Assembly: GCF_003236315.1 (NCBI RefSeq)
Contig: NZ_POTY01000035.1
Coordinates: 1-36,350 of the forward strand
Direction: 5' to 3'
DNA from: Micromonospora craterilacus
Lineage (GTDB): Bacteria > Actinomycetota > Actinomycetes > Mycobacteriales > Micromonosporaceae
DNA: 36,350 nt
Positions 28,074-35,383 of the stretch are shown here, in pieces. Both the position numbers and the translations under genes were made by a program. The first letter of the stretch is position 1, and each line of letters begins with the position of its first letter. Under the pieces are notes generated by a model. That model was not told where the DNA came from. It saw only the letters and a program-made list of their open reading frames with translations, and searched no databases.

Positions 28074-28215
28074 GCTCACCCTGGCGACCCAAACGATCGC
28101 TCAGTGTGGGATGGCGCACTGTCCGATCCAGGTCGTGGGCGGCGTGGTGTCGTACGGATGTGGTCGAGTGCCGGTGACGATGATGGCCGACGGAGGCCAC
28201 GAGCGGGGAGTACAG

Positions 28216-29175
28216 ATGATCGAGACCAGAGGGCTGCGGAAGTCCTTCCGCAGCCGGGCCGGTCGGGAGACGAAGACCGTCGAGGCGGTACGCGGCGTCG
28301 ATCTGGACGTCACGGCGGGCGAGATCTTCGGTTTCCTCGGCCCGAACGGCGCCGGCAAGACCACCACCCTCCGGATGCTCGCGACGCTGATCGAGCCGGA
28401 CGGCGGCCAGGCCACCATCGCCGGTGCCGACCTGCTCAAGGATCCGGGTGAGGTACGCCGTCGGATCGGGTACGTCGCCCAGGGCGGCAGCACCTGGGAC
28501 GAGTCGACCGCCCGGGAGGAGTTGGTGCTCCAGGCCCGGCTGTACGGCATCGGCAAGGCCGAGGCGCAGCGCCGGGCCGCCCGCGCGCTGGCGGCGTTCC
28601 AGCTCACCGAGTTCGCCGACCGCAAGTGCAAGACGTACTCCGGGGGCCAGCGGCGGCGGGTCGAGATCGCGCTCGGCATCATCCACGAGCCGAAGATCGT
28701 TTTCCTGGACGAGCCCACCACCGGGCTCGACCCGCAGAGCCGGGCCCACATGTGGGACGAGATCCGGCGGCTGCGTACCGACGGGATGACGGTCTTCATC
28801 ACCACGCACTACCTGGACGAGGCCGACGCGCTCTGCGACCGGATCGCGATCATGGACCACGGCGAGGTGGTCGCCGAGGGCACGCCGACCGACCTCAAGC
28901 GGGAGATCTCCGGCGACGTGGTGCAGGTCGGTCTCGACCTGGCCGCCACCGGCGAGGCCGAGAAGCTGCTCGACGGCGAGGAGTACGTCAACCGGCTGGA
29001 GGTCCTCGAAGAGGGCGGACTGCGCCTCTTCGTGGACGAGGGCGCCACCGCCATCCCGCGCATCCTGCGCCGGATCGACGGCGCCGGGCTCGACCTCAAG
29101 TCGATCGAGCTGCACCGCCCGAGCCTCGATGACGTGTTCCTCACCAAGACCGGCCGCTCGCTGCGCGAGTCCTGA
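28216..29175 (+). CDS. ABC transporter ATP-binding protein, DrrA/daunorubicin-resistance type
   Basis: A 319-residue ATPase subunit. Walker A GPNGAGKTTT, Q-loop VAQGGSTWDESTAREEL, signature YSGGQRRRVEIALGI, Walker B KIVFLDEPTTGLDP and H-loop ITTHYLDEAD are all intact, so it should be active. The C-terminal ~90 residues form the DrrA-type extension ending in HRPSLDDVFLTKTGRSLRE. The partner permease follows 17 bases later with its own AGGAG site. Such pairs export drugs, lipids or antibiotics; nothing here shows the substrate. ATG 28216 is preferred because GGGGAG precedes it and family homology begins there. It is divergent from the carboxylase gene. Confidence 0.92.
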   Translation: MIETRGLRKSFRSRAGRETKTVEAVRGVDLDVTAGEIFGFLGPNGAGKTTTLRMLATLIEPDGGQATIAGADLLKDPGEVRRRIGYVAQGGSTWDESTAREELVLQARLYGIGKAEAQRRAARALAAFQLTEFADRKCKTYSGGQRRRVEIALGIIHEPKIVFLDEPTTGLDPQSRAHMWDEIRRLRTDGMTVFITTHYLDEADALCDRIAIMDHGEVVAEGTPTDLKREISGDVVQVGLDLAATGEAEKLLDGEEYVNRLEVLEEGGLRLFVDEGATAIPRILRRIDGAGLDLKSIELHRPSLDDVFLTKTGRSLRES

Positions 29176-29192
29176 CCCGACCAGGAGATTTC

Positions 29193-29948
29193 ATGAAACT
29201 CGCCCGCGACACCTGGCTGATCTTCCAGCGGCAGCTCCACCTGCTGCTGCGCAACCCCGTGTGGGTCTTCGTCGGCGTCTTCCAGCCGGTGATGTACCTG
29301 CTCCTGTTCGCCCCGCTGCTCAAGCCCGCGCTGAACGCGCCCACCCAGGCCGAGGCGTACAAGATCTTCGTGCCGGGCCTGCTGGTCCTGCTGGCCATCT
29401 TCGGCGGCCTGTTCCAGGGCTTCGGGTTGATCGCCGAGCTGCGTGCCGGGGTGATCGAGCGCTCCCGGGTCACCCCGGTCAGCCGGCTCGCCCTGCTGCT
29501 CGGCCGCTCACTGCGCGACGTGGTGTCGTTGCTGGCCCAGGCGGTCATCATCACCCTGCTGGCGCTGCTGTTCGACCTGCGTGTGTTCATCGGTGACCTG
29601 CTGCTGGCGTACCTCATGCTGGCCCTGATCGCGTTGATGACCTCGGCCGTCTCCTACGGCGTCGCGCTGAAGGTCAAGAGCGAGGACGCCCTGGCCCCGC
29701 TGATGAACACGGTGGCCCAGCCGGTGCTGCTGCTCTCCGGCATCCTGCTGCCGCTGGCCTTCGCGCCCGGCTGGTTGCAGGGCGTCGCCAAGTGGAACCC
29801 GTTCTCCTGGGCAGTCGACGGCACCCGGGCGCTGTTCAACGGCGACATCAGCAACGACCGGGTCTGGCAGGGGCTGACCATCATCACGGTGCTCGCCGCC
29901 GCCGGCGTCTACTGGGCGGCCCGCCAGTTCGCCCGCAGCGTCCGCTGA
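29193..29948 (+). CDS. ABC-2 type permease, DrrB-like
   Basis: A 251-residue membrane protein with six hydrophobic helices and the ABC-2 permease pattern: PVWVFVGVFQPVMYLLLFAP, an extracytoplasmic loop, FVPGLLVLLAIFGGLFQGFG, ELRAGVIERSRVTPVSRLALLLGRSL (coupling region), and LSGILLPLAFAPGWLQGVAKWNPFSWAVDGTRALFNGD near the C-terminus. It is the membrane partner of the ATPase encoded 17 bases upstream; AGGAG lies ~5 bases before the ATG. Two homodimers of each probably form the exporter. The pair has no neighbouring biosynthetic genes. Confidence 0.92.
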   Translation: MKLARDTWLIFQRQLHLLLRNPVWVFVGVFQPVMYLLLFAPLLKPALNAPTQAEAYKIFVPGLLVLLAIFGGLFQGFGLIAELRAGVIERSRVTPVSRLALLLGRSLRDVVSLLAQAVIITLLALLFDLRVFIGDLLLAYLMLALIALMTSAVSYGVALKVKSEDALAPLMNTVAQPVLLLSGILLPLAFAPGWLQGVAKWNPFSWAVDGTRALFNGDISNDRVWQGLTIITVLAAAGVYWAARQFARSVR

Positions 29949-30005
29949 AAGGAAGGACGAGGAGAGTTCACTCTCACCGTGGATGGGGTAGGCGCGGTGC
30001 GCTTG

Positions 30006-30011
30006 TAGCGT
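30006..30011 (+). promoter_or_regulatory. Leaderless -10 element of the MFS transporter gene
   Basis: TAGCGT lies 7 bases before the GTG at 30019. It overlaps the alternative in-frame GTG at 30010, arguing against that start. Confidence 0.45.
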
Positions 30012-30018
30012 GAGGCGC

Positions 30019-31230
30019 GTGCCCCGCCTCGTCCATGACCGGATCACCTGGCTCGCGTACGCCCAGCTCGGGCTCTGGGGTTTCTTCCTTTACGGCTTCG
30101 GCCCGGTGGTGCCGCTGCTCCGCGACGAGCAGGGCACCTCGGCCGCCGTCGCCGGCCTGCACAGCACCGGCCTCGCGGTCGGTGCGCTGGCCGGCGGCGC
30201 GCTGTTCGCCCCGGCCGCCCGCCGGTTCGGCCGGAAACCGACGATCTGGCTCGGGCTGGCCGGGGTGGCCGCCGGGGTGGGCGCGTTTTCCCTGCTGCGC
30301 CCCCTGCCGGCCACCCTCGCCGTCGTCATCCTGATCTCCACCGCCGGCACGCTGCTGGTCAGCGGCGTGAACGTGGTGCTCACCGCCCGGCACGGGCCGG
30401 TCGCTCCGGCCGCACTGGCCGAGGCCAACGCCGCGTGCGCGGGCATGGGGATCCTCGCCCCGCTGGCGATCGGCCTCAGCGTCAACGCCGGGTGGGGCTG
30501 GCGACCGGCGATGGCCGTCGTGGTCGCCCTGATCGCGCTGGTCGCCCTCGCCGCGCTGGCCTTTCGGGTACGCGGACCGAAGACCGCCACCGCTGTCGCG
30601 GCTCCCCGGGTGACGGTGGTGGTGCCCCGGAGCGGCCGGCGACTGCCCCGGGCGTACTGGATCGCCTGGGTGCTGATGGGAGTCACCGGTTCGATCGAGG
30701 TCTGCCTGTCACTGTGGACCGCCGACGTGCTGCGCTCCCACGCCGGGATGGCCCCCGGGGCCGCCTCGGCAGCGGTGGCCGCGATCGTCTGCGGCATGTT
30801 CGTCGGCCGGCTCGCCGGAGGACGCGTCGCCCTGCGCTTCCGGCCGGTGCCACTCCTGCTCACCGCCCTGAGCGTGTCGCTGGCCGGGTTCACGGTGTTC
30901 TGGGTCGCCACCGCCGGCTGGCTGGCGGTGGCCGGCCTGGTGGTGCTGGGCCTCGGCAACGCGTTGCACTACCCGCTGGCCATTTCCCTCGCGCTGGCCG
31001 TCGCCGGTGACGCCGCGGACCAGGCGGCGGGCTGGTCCGCGTACTCGATGGGGGTGGGTTTCGGGATCGCGCCGGTCGCGCTCGGCTGGGTGGCCGACGG
31101 CGTCGGCCCGCACCTGGCGTTCCTGCTGCTGCCCGGCTTCATCGCGACGGCCGTGCTGCTCGCGGTGCGACTCGGCCGCGCCCTGCCGGCCCCGGCGCCC
31201 GTCGAGCAGCCGGCCACTGCGCCGGTCTGA
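30019..31230 (+). CDS. Major facilitator superfamily transporter
   Basis: A 403-residue integral membrane protein with about twelve helices in two halves. The MFS loop 2-3 signature appears as GGALFAPAARRFGRKPTIWLG, and the second half starts near RAYWIAWVLMGVTGSIEVCLSLWTADVL with the matching GRLAGGRVALRFRPVP. The family moves small solutes with a proton gradient, but the substrate is not predictable; the fold resembles sugar/drug efflux members. It has its own leaderless promoter 58 bases after the DrrB-like gene and ends 12 bases from the end of the convergent Maf/O-methyltransferase chimera. Confidence 0.9.
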   Translation: MPRLVHDRITWLAYAQLGLWGFFLYGFGPVVPLLRDEQGTSAAVAGLHSTGLAVGALAGGALFAPAARRFGRKPTIWLGLAGVAAGVGAFSLLRPLPATLAVVILISTAGTLLVSGVNVVLTARHGPVAPAALAEANAACAGMGILAPLAIGLSVNAGWGWRPAMAVVVALIALVALAALAFRVRGPKTATAVAAPRVTVVVPRSGRRLPRAYWIAWVLMGVTGSIEVCLSLWTADVLRSHAGMAPGAASAAVAAIVCGMFVGRLAGGRVALRFRPVPLLLTALSVSLAGFTVFWVATAGWLAVAGLVVLGLGNALHYPLAISLALAVAGDAADQAAGWSAYSMGVGFGIAPVALGWVADGVGPHLAFLLLPGFIATAVLLAVRLGRALPAPAPVEQPATAPV

Positions 31231-31242
31231 CCGGCCGCCGGT

Positions 31243-31710
31243 TCAGTGCACGTACGCGAGGGTCAGGCCGTCGGCGATCGGCAGCATCACCGCGTCGACC
31301 CGTACGTCGGCCAGCACGTCGTCGTTGAACGCCGCGATGGCCCGGTCGTCGGCGCTTTGCGGCGCGATCACCCGTCCGTGCCGCAGCACGTTGTCGACGG
31401 CGATCACCCCGCCCGGCCGCATCCTCGGCACCAGCTCGGCCCAGTACACCGGGTAGCCGGTCTTGTCGGCGTCGATGAAGGCGAAGTCCAGGTACCGCTC
31501 GTTCGGCAGCTGCCGCAGCGTGTCACCGGCCGGGCCGATGCGCAGCTCGATCCGGTCGTCCACACCGGCCTCGGCCCGGTCGGTCACCACGAGCGATTCG
31601 TCGACCCCGCTGACCAGCACGTCCGGCTCGATGCCGGCGGCCTGTAGGGACTTACGGCGGGCAGGGCTCGCCGAGGCGAGCACAAGGCGAAGCGGCATGG
31701 CATCAGGCAC
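31243..31710 (-). pseudogene. In-frame chimera: N-terminal Maf fragment fused to C-terminal O-methyltransferase fragment
   Basis: A 155-residue open frame. Residues 6-40 (LRLVLASASPARRKSLQAAGIEPDVLVSGVDES in pieces) are the N-terminus of Maf, a nucleotide pyrophosphatase normally ~200 residues long. Residues ~44-155 instead match the C-terminal half of a class I, family 3 O-methyltransferase: RIELRIGPAGDTL, FAFIDADKTGYPVYWAELVPRMRPGGVIAVDNVLRHGRV and VMLPIADGLTLA. The Maf catalytic remainder and the methyltransferase SAM-binding motif I are both missing, so neither activity is expected. A deletion joining two adjacent leftward genes explains it. Maf's own leaderless promoter (TAACGT, 7 bases before the GTG) is kept. 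The junction lies near 31575-31600. Confidence 0.85.
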
Positions 31711-31717
31711 GGTGCCG

Positions 31718-31723
31718 ACGTTA
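31718..31723 (-). promoter_or_regulatory. Leaderless -10 element of the Maf/O-methyltransferase chimera
   Basis: TAACGT on the minus strand lies 7 bases before the GTG at 31710. It presumably was the maf promoter. Confidence 0.45.
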
Positions 31724-31780
31724 CCGGTTGCTCCGCCCGCCGCGCCCCACGCTCTGCTCCCCCTACTTCTTGGGCGCGGC

Positions 31781-31831
31781 GTCTCCTCGGGCGCGTTGTC
31801 TCCTCGGGCGCGTTGTCTCCTCGGGTTCTAT
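31781..31831. repeat. 17-bp tandem repeat, about three copies
   Basis: GTCTCCTCGGGCGCGTT occurs at 31781-31797 and 31798-31814, followed by a diverged copy (31815-31831). A weaker copy may precede at 31764. It is noncoding as far as I can see, and three units without spacers do not make a CRISPR array. Confidence 0.7.
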
Positions 31832-31877
31832 GCCCGGTGCGCCAACGGGACCGGCCTGCGGCCACAGTCTTCCCGTG

Positions 31878-31923
31878 AGCGTGATGTCACACAGACATAA
31901 TTATTTCTCTGTGACATCACGCT
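31878..31923. repeat. 46-bp AT-looped palindrome between the chimera and the mycosin gene
   Basis: The 18-base arms 31878-31895 and 31906-31923 are inverted copies with one mismatch, around a 10-base loop CATAATTATT. It lies 46 bases past the stop of the leftward mycosin gene, so it may terminate the type VII operon. The AT-rich loop and A/T-containing arms are unusual in this genome. Confidence 0.7.
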
Positions 31924-31968
31924 GATGAGCACAACACCCACCCGCCGTCGTGTCCGGTCGGCTACGCC

Positions 31969-33135
31969 TCAGCGAGTGATCCTCGGCGGCGGATCATCGG
32001 ATCGGCGCCGGTGCCGGACGAACAGCGTCCAGGCACCGCCGGCAGCCAGCAGCACGCCCAGCGTGACCAGACCGCGCACGGTCGCCGCGCCGTCCCCATC
32101 ATCCAGCGGCCCATCCGCCGCCGTGGTCGGCCCAGCGACTTCCGGCGAGGTCGCCGGCACCGATTCAAAACCCCTCGGCGGTACGTCCGCCGTCAGCGCC
32201 GCCACCAGGTCAATGACCCCATAGCCATACTGATCGTCCCGCCCCGGCGGCCCCTTGTCGATCGCGGTCGCGGTCAGCCGATGCGCCACCTCGTCAGCCG
32301 GCAGGTACGGATACTTGGCCCGAATCAACGCCGCCGCCCCCGCCACAATCGCCGTAGCCCCAGAGGTGCCAGTGCCCCTTCGATACTTTCCTTTGATGCT
32401 AGTGCTATAAATATCGATGGCTGGCGCGACTACATCGACGGCAGGGCTGGCGACAGAGATCGCGGCATGTTGGCCTTTGTTGTCGATGCCACCTACTGCG
32501 ATTACTGCGTTTGCGGCAGCAGGATACGGAACGCCGGGATCGTCGGCGCGGTTACCTGCTGCTGCGACGACGACCACATTCGCGGAACGCGCGCCATCGA
32601 GGGCGCGGGAGAGACGCGCACTGGGGCCGCCGCCAGCGGAAATGCTGACGATGTCGGCGCCAGAGGTAATTGCGTATTCAATGGCGGTGGCCAGGCAGTC
32701 GATTTCGCCGTCGCTACTTCCATCGAAGCAGCGAATTGGAATAATCTGGGCTTTGGGGGCGATTCCGAGAGCGCCGGTGCCATTCGCTTGGCCGTGAGCG
32801 GCTATAATTCCTGCCATTCCCGTGCCATGGCCGGAGGAGTCCTTGCGGCCATCCTTCGAGTCGATCTCTAGGAGGTCGATTCCAGGGAGAAGATTCCTTT
32901 CAAGGTCTGGGTGAGGCTCGACCCCTGTATCCACTACGGCAACCGTAACTCCCTCTCCTTGGCTAATTCGGTGAGCCTCAACCGTCCTCAAGAATGGGAG
33001 ATGCCATTGATCTCTGCGAACCCGGCTGGCGTCGTCCAATGCTGGCGCCGTTTCTGTCGCAGCCCGTACTGGCGGTAGTGCGCCGAGTAATATCGCGAGT
33101 AATGTAAGGCAGGCAGGAGCAAAGGTGGGCGTCAC
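31969..33135 (-). CDS. Type VII secretion-associated serine protease (mycosin)
   Basis: A 388-residue membrane-anchored subtilisin-like protease of the MycP family. A signal peptide (1-25) is followed by the N-terminal extension and an S8 domain with catalytic Asp69 (VAVVDTGVEPHPDL), His103 (SSGHGTGMAG), Asn195 (AAAGN) and Ser258 (GTGTSGA); Cys136/Cys147 could form a disulfide. A proline-rich linker and one C-terminal membrane helix (~354-374) with a basic tail complete the family layout. Mycosins stabilise the ESX secretion machine and can cleave substrates outside the membrane. The GTG at 33135 overlaps the upstream stop by 4 bases. Codon use changes sharply inside the gene: residues 1-~260 have low GC3, the rest normal. 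Confidence 0.93.
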   Translation of the reverse strand: MTPTFAPACLTLLAILLGALPPVRAATETAPALDDASRVRRDQWHLPFLRTVEAHRISQGEGVTVAVVDTGVEPHPDLERNLLPGIDLLEIDSKDGRKDSSGHGTGMAGIIAAHGQANGTGALGIAPKAQIIPIRCFDGSSDGEIDCLATAIEYAITSGADIVSISAGGGPSARLSRALDGARSANVVVVAAAGNRADDPGVPYPAAANAVIAVGGIDNKGQHAAISVASPAVDVVAPAIDIYSTSIKGKYRRGTGTSGATAIVAGAAALIRAKYPYLPADEVAHRLTATAIDKGPPGRDDQYGYGVIDLVAALTADVPPRGFESVPATSPEVAGPTTAADGPLDDGDGAATVRGLVTLGVLLAAGGAWTLFVRHRRRSDDPPPRITR

Positions 33136-34000
33136 CGGGTGAAACCAATGGCAGGGCCTGGGTCGATTGGCCCTTCCTCATCCGGAGGTAAAACAACCGG
33201 GCTCACGCCCTGATCGACTTGCCATGGATGGTCCGGGTCCCACCGCCGCGACTCCTCCTTATCTCGCTCCTGCCGGTTTGTGCGAGTGGAGGCAACACCC
33301 GGGCCTGCGGTGCCGGGGATTCCAAGGGTAGGTGAGCCGCCAATTGGCGTATGAAGTCCACCGAATCCTCTTCCCCCGCCTGGCCGAGAACCTGCTCCTC
33401 CAGTCGGAGACGTGCCTGCGGCTCCACCGCCGATTACGCCGCCGATTGGGTTGACTCGGCGCGGCTGTGTGCCGCCTACGGCAGACGAACTAAATCCCGA
33501 GCCGGGGGGCCCGCCGATTAGACCCCCAGGCGGCATCGCCCTTGGTGAGCCCGGCAGATTGGTGTTCGGGACTGTATTGCCGCCTCTGTTGGCCGATCGG
33601 CTCTCCGAGCGGGGTTGCACCGGCCCCGAAAAACCCGGTCGGGTACCCAGGCCCGGTCGCGGGGGTATACCGATGCCAGGTGTTGGAGTTGTCGGTCCAG
33701 GTGGCGTGACGCCAGGCGCCGTGGGGGTGGCCGGCGCGGGAGTCAGTTGAGCGCCTGCTCCGCCGAGCACAGGCCCAACAATCGGTGCCGCAGGGCCGAG
33801 AACCGGACGTGGTGTGGATGCTGCCCGCTTGCCCTGCTCTGTGCCTGTTGGCGGCAAAGGGAGCGGGATGATGGGTGGAATAATCGGTGCGGCGCCACCT
33901 CCATAAGCATCAGGAGGTGCTCCATCTCGGATGTTTGGTCTGGGCGGCGGTGGTTGGCGGAGCATTACTTGGGCTTGCTGGAGTTCGCCGCTTAGGCCGT
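32360..34000. other. Low-GC3 block spanning two gene interiors
   Basis: From about codon 172 of the PPE-like gene to about codon 260 of the mycosin gene, third positions use A and T freely. Flanking parts of the same genes show the usual G/C-only pattern. The ends are approximate, read by eye. Confidence 0.65.
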
Positions 34001-34511
34001 ACATGATGCCGCGCGCTTGGATGTTCAGGCGTTCCAGGTCGGCGTCGGTGACCGGTGGCTGGCTTGTTCGGCTGCCGGCGGCGGCCTTGGGGTCGGCTGC
34101 GATCTCGTCCCACGCTCGCTTCTGCTGAAGCTTGCCGGCGTACTCGTCGTAGATTTTCTTGAGTTCGCCGCGGGTGCTGCTGATGGCCTGGGTGGCCGCC
34201 GACAGGGCGTTCTGGTTGGCGGCGGCGGCGTCGTGCGTACGCCGTACCTGCTCGATCAGGTCGTCTAGTTCGGCGATGTAGGCGCGGGCGGCGGCGTTGG
34301 TCTCGGGCGGCCAGGCCTGGGCCAGGCTCTCGCGGTACGTCCTGAGTCGTCCGAGGTGCTGGTCGGCCAGCTCGCAGACCTTGCGCCAACCGGCGACATG
34401 CCGCCAGTGGTTGTCGACCTTGTGGTCCTGGAGGCAGGCCCACATGTCGGCGACGTTCATCAGGTACCAGTCGGTGAGGCCGCCGCTGCGGCCGACGCCT
34501 GGATCCCTCAC
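33132..34511 (-). CDS. PPE/EspB-like type VII secretion-associated protein with Pro/Gly-rich tail
   Basis: A 459-residue protein. Residues ~12-185 form a helical domain with helix-turn-helix features of WXG100/PPE-type proteins (HWRHVAGWRKVCELADQHLGRL; turn at AWPPETNAAARAYI, Trp67; then long helices). Residues ~186-459 are a low-complexity Pro/Gly/Thr/Ser-rich tail ending in WQVDQGVSPVVLPPDEEGPIDPGPAIGFTR. The layout recalls mycobacterial EspB, whose tail is cut by MycP1, so it may be a substrate of the mycosin encoded next (4-base overlap). I see no clear YxxxD/E motif after the first hairpin. The tail part is codon-atypical while the helical part is typical. The GTG start at 34511 overlaps the upstream stop. 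Confidence 0.8.
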   Translation of the reverse strand: MRDPGVGRSGGLTDWYLMNVADMWACLQDHKVDNHWRHVAGWRKVCELADQHLGRLRTYRESLAQAWPPETNAAARAYIAELDDLIEQVRRTHDAAAANQNALSAATQAISSTRGELKKIYDEYAGKLQQKRAWDEIAADPKAAAGSRTSQPPVTDADLERLNIQARGIMYGLSGELQQAQVMLRQPPPPRPNIRDGAPPDAYGGGAAPIIPPIIPLPLPPTGTEQGKRAASTPRPVLGPAAPIVGPVLGGAGAQLTPAPATPTAPGVTPPGPTTPTPGIGIPPRPGLGTRPGFSGPVQPRSESRSANRGGNTVPNTNLPGSPRAMPPGGLIGGPPGSGFSSSAVGGTQPRRVNPIGGVIGGGAAGTSPTGGAGSRPGGGRGFGGLHTPIGGSPTLGIPGTAGPGVASTRTNRQERDKEESRRWDPDHPWQVDQGVSPVVLPPDEEGPIDPGPAIGFTR

Positions 34512-34969
34512 GGCAGCACCACCGGCCCCCGGTTGTCGGGGCCGGAGGGATCGGTGAGCGACGGCGACGGCTCGGGCTGCGCGATCGGCGCGCCGATCCG
34601 GCCGAGCGCCTGCTGGACGTCGGTCACCCGGGCCGCGGCGAAGGCGTCGGCGTCGCCGTACCGGTCGGCGACCTCCTTGGCGGCAGCGGCCAGGTGACCG
34701 GTGGTGTGGCCGAGGCCCCAGACCGCGTTGGTTGCCGCCTGCTGGGTTTCCCAGTGGGTGCGCATGAACTGCACCAGCTCGATGAACGCGTCCGCCGGGT
34801 TGGACACCTGGGTGAGCATGTCGTTGGCGATGTACGACAGGTGCGGTGTGTAGTTGCTCTCCACCTCGGCGCGGAGCTTGTCGGCGAACTCCCGCATCTG
34901 GCGGATGTCTGCCTCGACGCTGCCGTCACCACGTAACCAGGATGCTGGTCGATCCTCCTCAGGGATCAT
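34508..34969 (-). CDS. Small ESX/WXG100-like type VII secretion-associated protein
   Basis: A 153-residue mainly helical protein: two long helices separated by a turn (MREFADKLRAEVESNY... and AFIELVQFMRTHWETQQAATNAVWGLGHTTGHLAAAAKEVADRYGDADAF in pieces), then an acidic/Pro-rich tail. YGDAD (104-108) fits the YxxxD/E secretion signal of ESX substrates. A WGLG (84-87) sits near where WXG occurs, but it is not the exact motif. It is the first gene of the three-gene operon, with GGGAGGGG before its ATG and 4-base coupling to the next gene. It probably pairs with the PPE-like protein as a secreted heterodimer; this is inference from gene order. Confidence 0.75.
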   Translation of the reverse strand: MIPEEDRPASWLRGDGSVEADIRQMREFADKLRAEVESNYTPHLSYIANDMLTQVSNPADAFIELVQFMRTHWETQQAATNAVWGLGHTTGHLAAAAKEVADRYGDADAFAAARVTDVQQALGRIGAPIAQPEPSPSLTDPSGPDNRGPVVLP

Positions 34970-35008
34970 CGGCCCCTCCCAACCGTCACGGCCCCGTTCC
35001 CCTGAGTG

Positions 35009-35014
35009 AGGTTA
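35009..35014 (-). promoter_or_regulatory. Possible -10 element of the type VII module
   Basis: TAACCT on the minus strand lies ~39 bases before the ATG at 34969, leaving room for a short leader with a ribosome binding site. This is the only candidate I see. Confidence 0.3.
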
Positions 35015-35078
35015 ATGGGTAAAAGCCGCCCCTGGCAGCCCCACGCACGGCACCGACACGGTGTCGCGTACCCGATGG

Positions 35079-35291
35079 TCAGCGGGGCAGGCCGGAGGCG
35101 CGCCACGCGCCGGAACCGGGCGCCAGGCCGGCGCCCGCCGGCCGTGCGCTGCGCGCCCACGCCGAGACCGGCGCCGATGCGGACCCGGCCACCGGCCGGG
35201 ACCGGGAGACGATCGCGCCCACCAACGCGGCCAGTTCCTCGGCGGTCGGCACGCCGCGCACGACCCGGAACAGCGGCTCCTCGACAGACAT
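35079..35291 (-). CDS. accE: Acyl-CoA carboxylase epsilon subunit
   Basis: A 70-residue protein whose first ~30 residues (EEPLFRVVRGVPTAEELAALVGAIVSR) match the AccE/epsilon family; the rest is an Ala/Pro/Ser-rich tail with the conserved Trp near residue 45 and basic residues. Epsilon subunits bind and stimulate actinobacterial acyl-CoA carboxylase holoenzymes made of alpha (biotin) and beta (carboxyltransferase) chains. Normally accE follows the beta-subunit gene in one operon. Here it stands alone with its own leaderless promoter, divergent from a kinase gene, with the type VII module between it and the carboxylase alpha gene. ATG 35291 is the only good start. Confidence 0.8.
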   Translation of the reverse strand: MSVEEPLFRVVRGVPTAEELAALVGAIVSRSRPVAGSASAPVSAWARSARPAGAGLAPGSGAWRASGLPR

Positions 35292-35298
35292 GTTCCTC

Positions 35299-35304
35299 AG
35301 CGTA
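35299..35304 (-). promoter_or_regulatory. Leaderless -10 element of accE
   Basis: TACGCT on the minus strand lies 7 bases before the accE ATG, indicating independent transcription. Confidence 0.5.
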
Positions 35305-35370
35305 CGCCGCGCGAGCTTGACCTTCGTCGCACAGTGGCGTGCCGGCGGTGTGACCGTCAGCGCTGCCGGG

Positions 35371-35376
35371 TACCGT
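35371..35376 (+). promoter_or_regulatory. Leaderless -10 element of the second kinase gene
   Basis: TACCGT lies 7 bases before the ATG at 35384. Confidence 0.5.
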
Positions 35377-35383
35377 CTCAGCG

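Noticed and set aside
26280..31230. Secondary-metabolite gene cluster suggested by DrrAB and MFS exporters
   Set aside because: No synthase, tailoring or pathway regulator genes occur nearby; the carboxylase subunit is primary metabolism.
31781..31831. 17-bp repeats as a CRISPR array or origin iterons
   Set aside because: Only about three spacerless copies, with no cas, rep or dnaA-type genes or boxes nearby.
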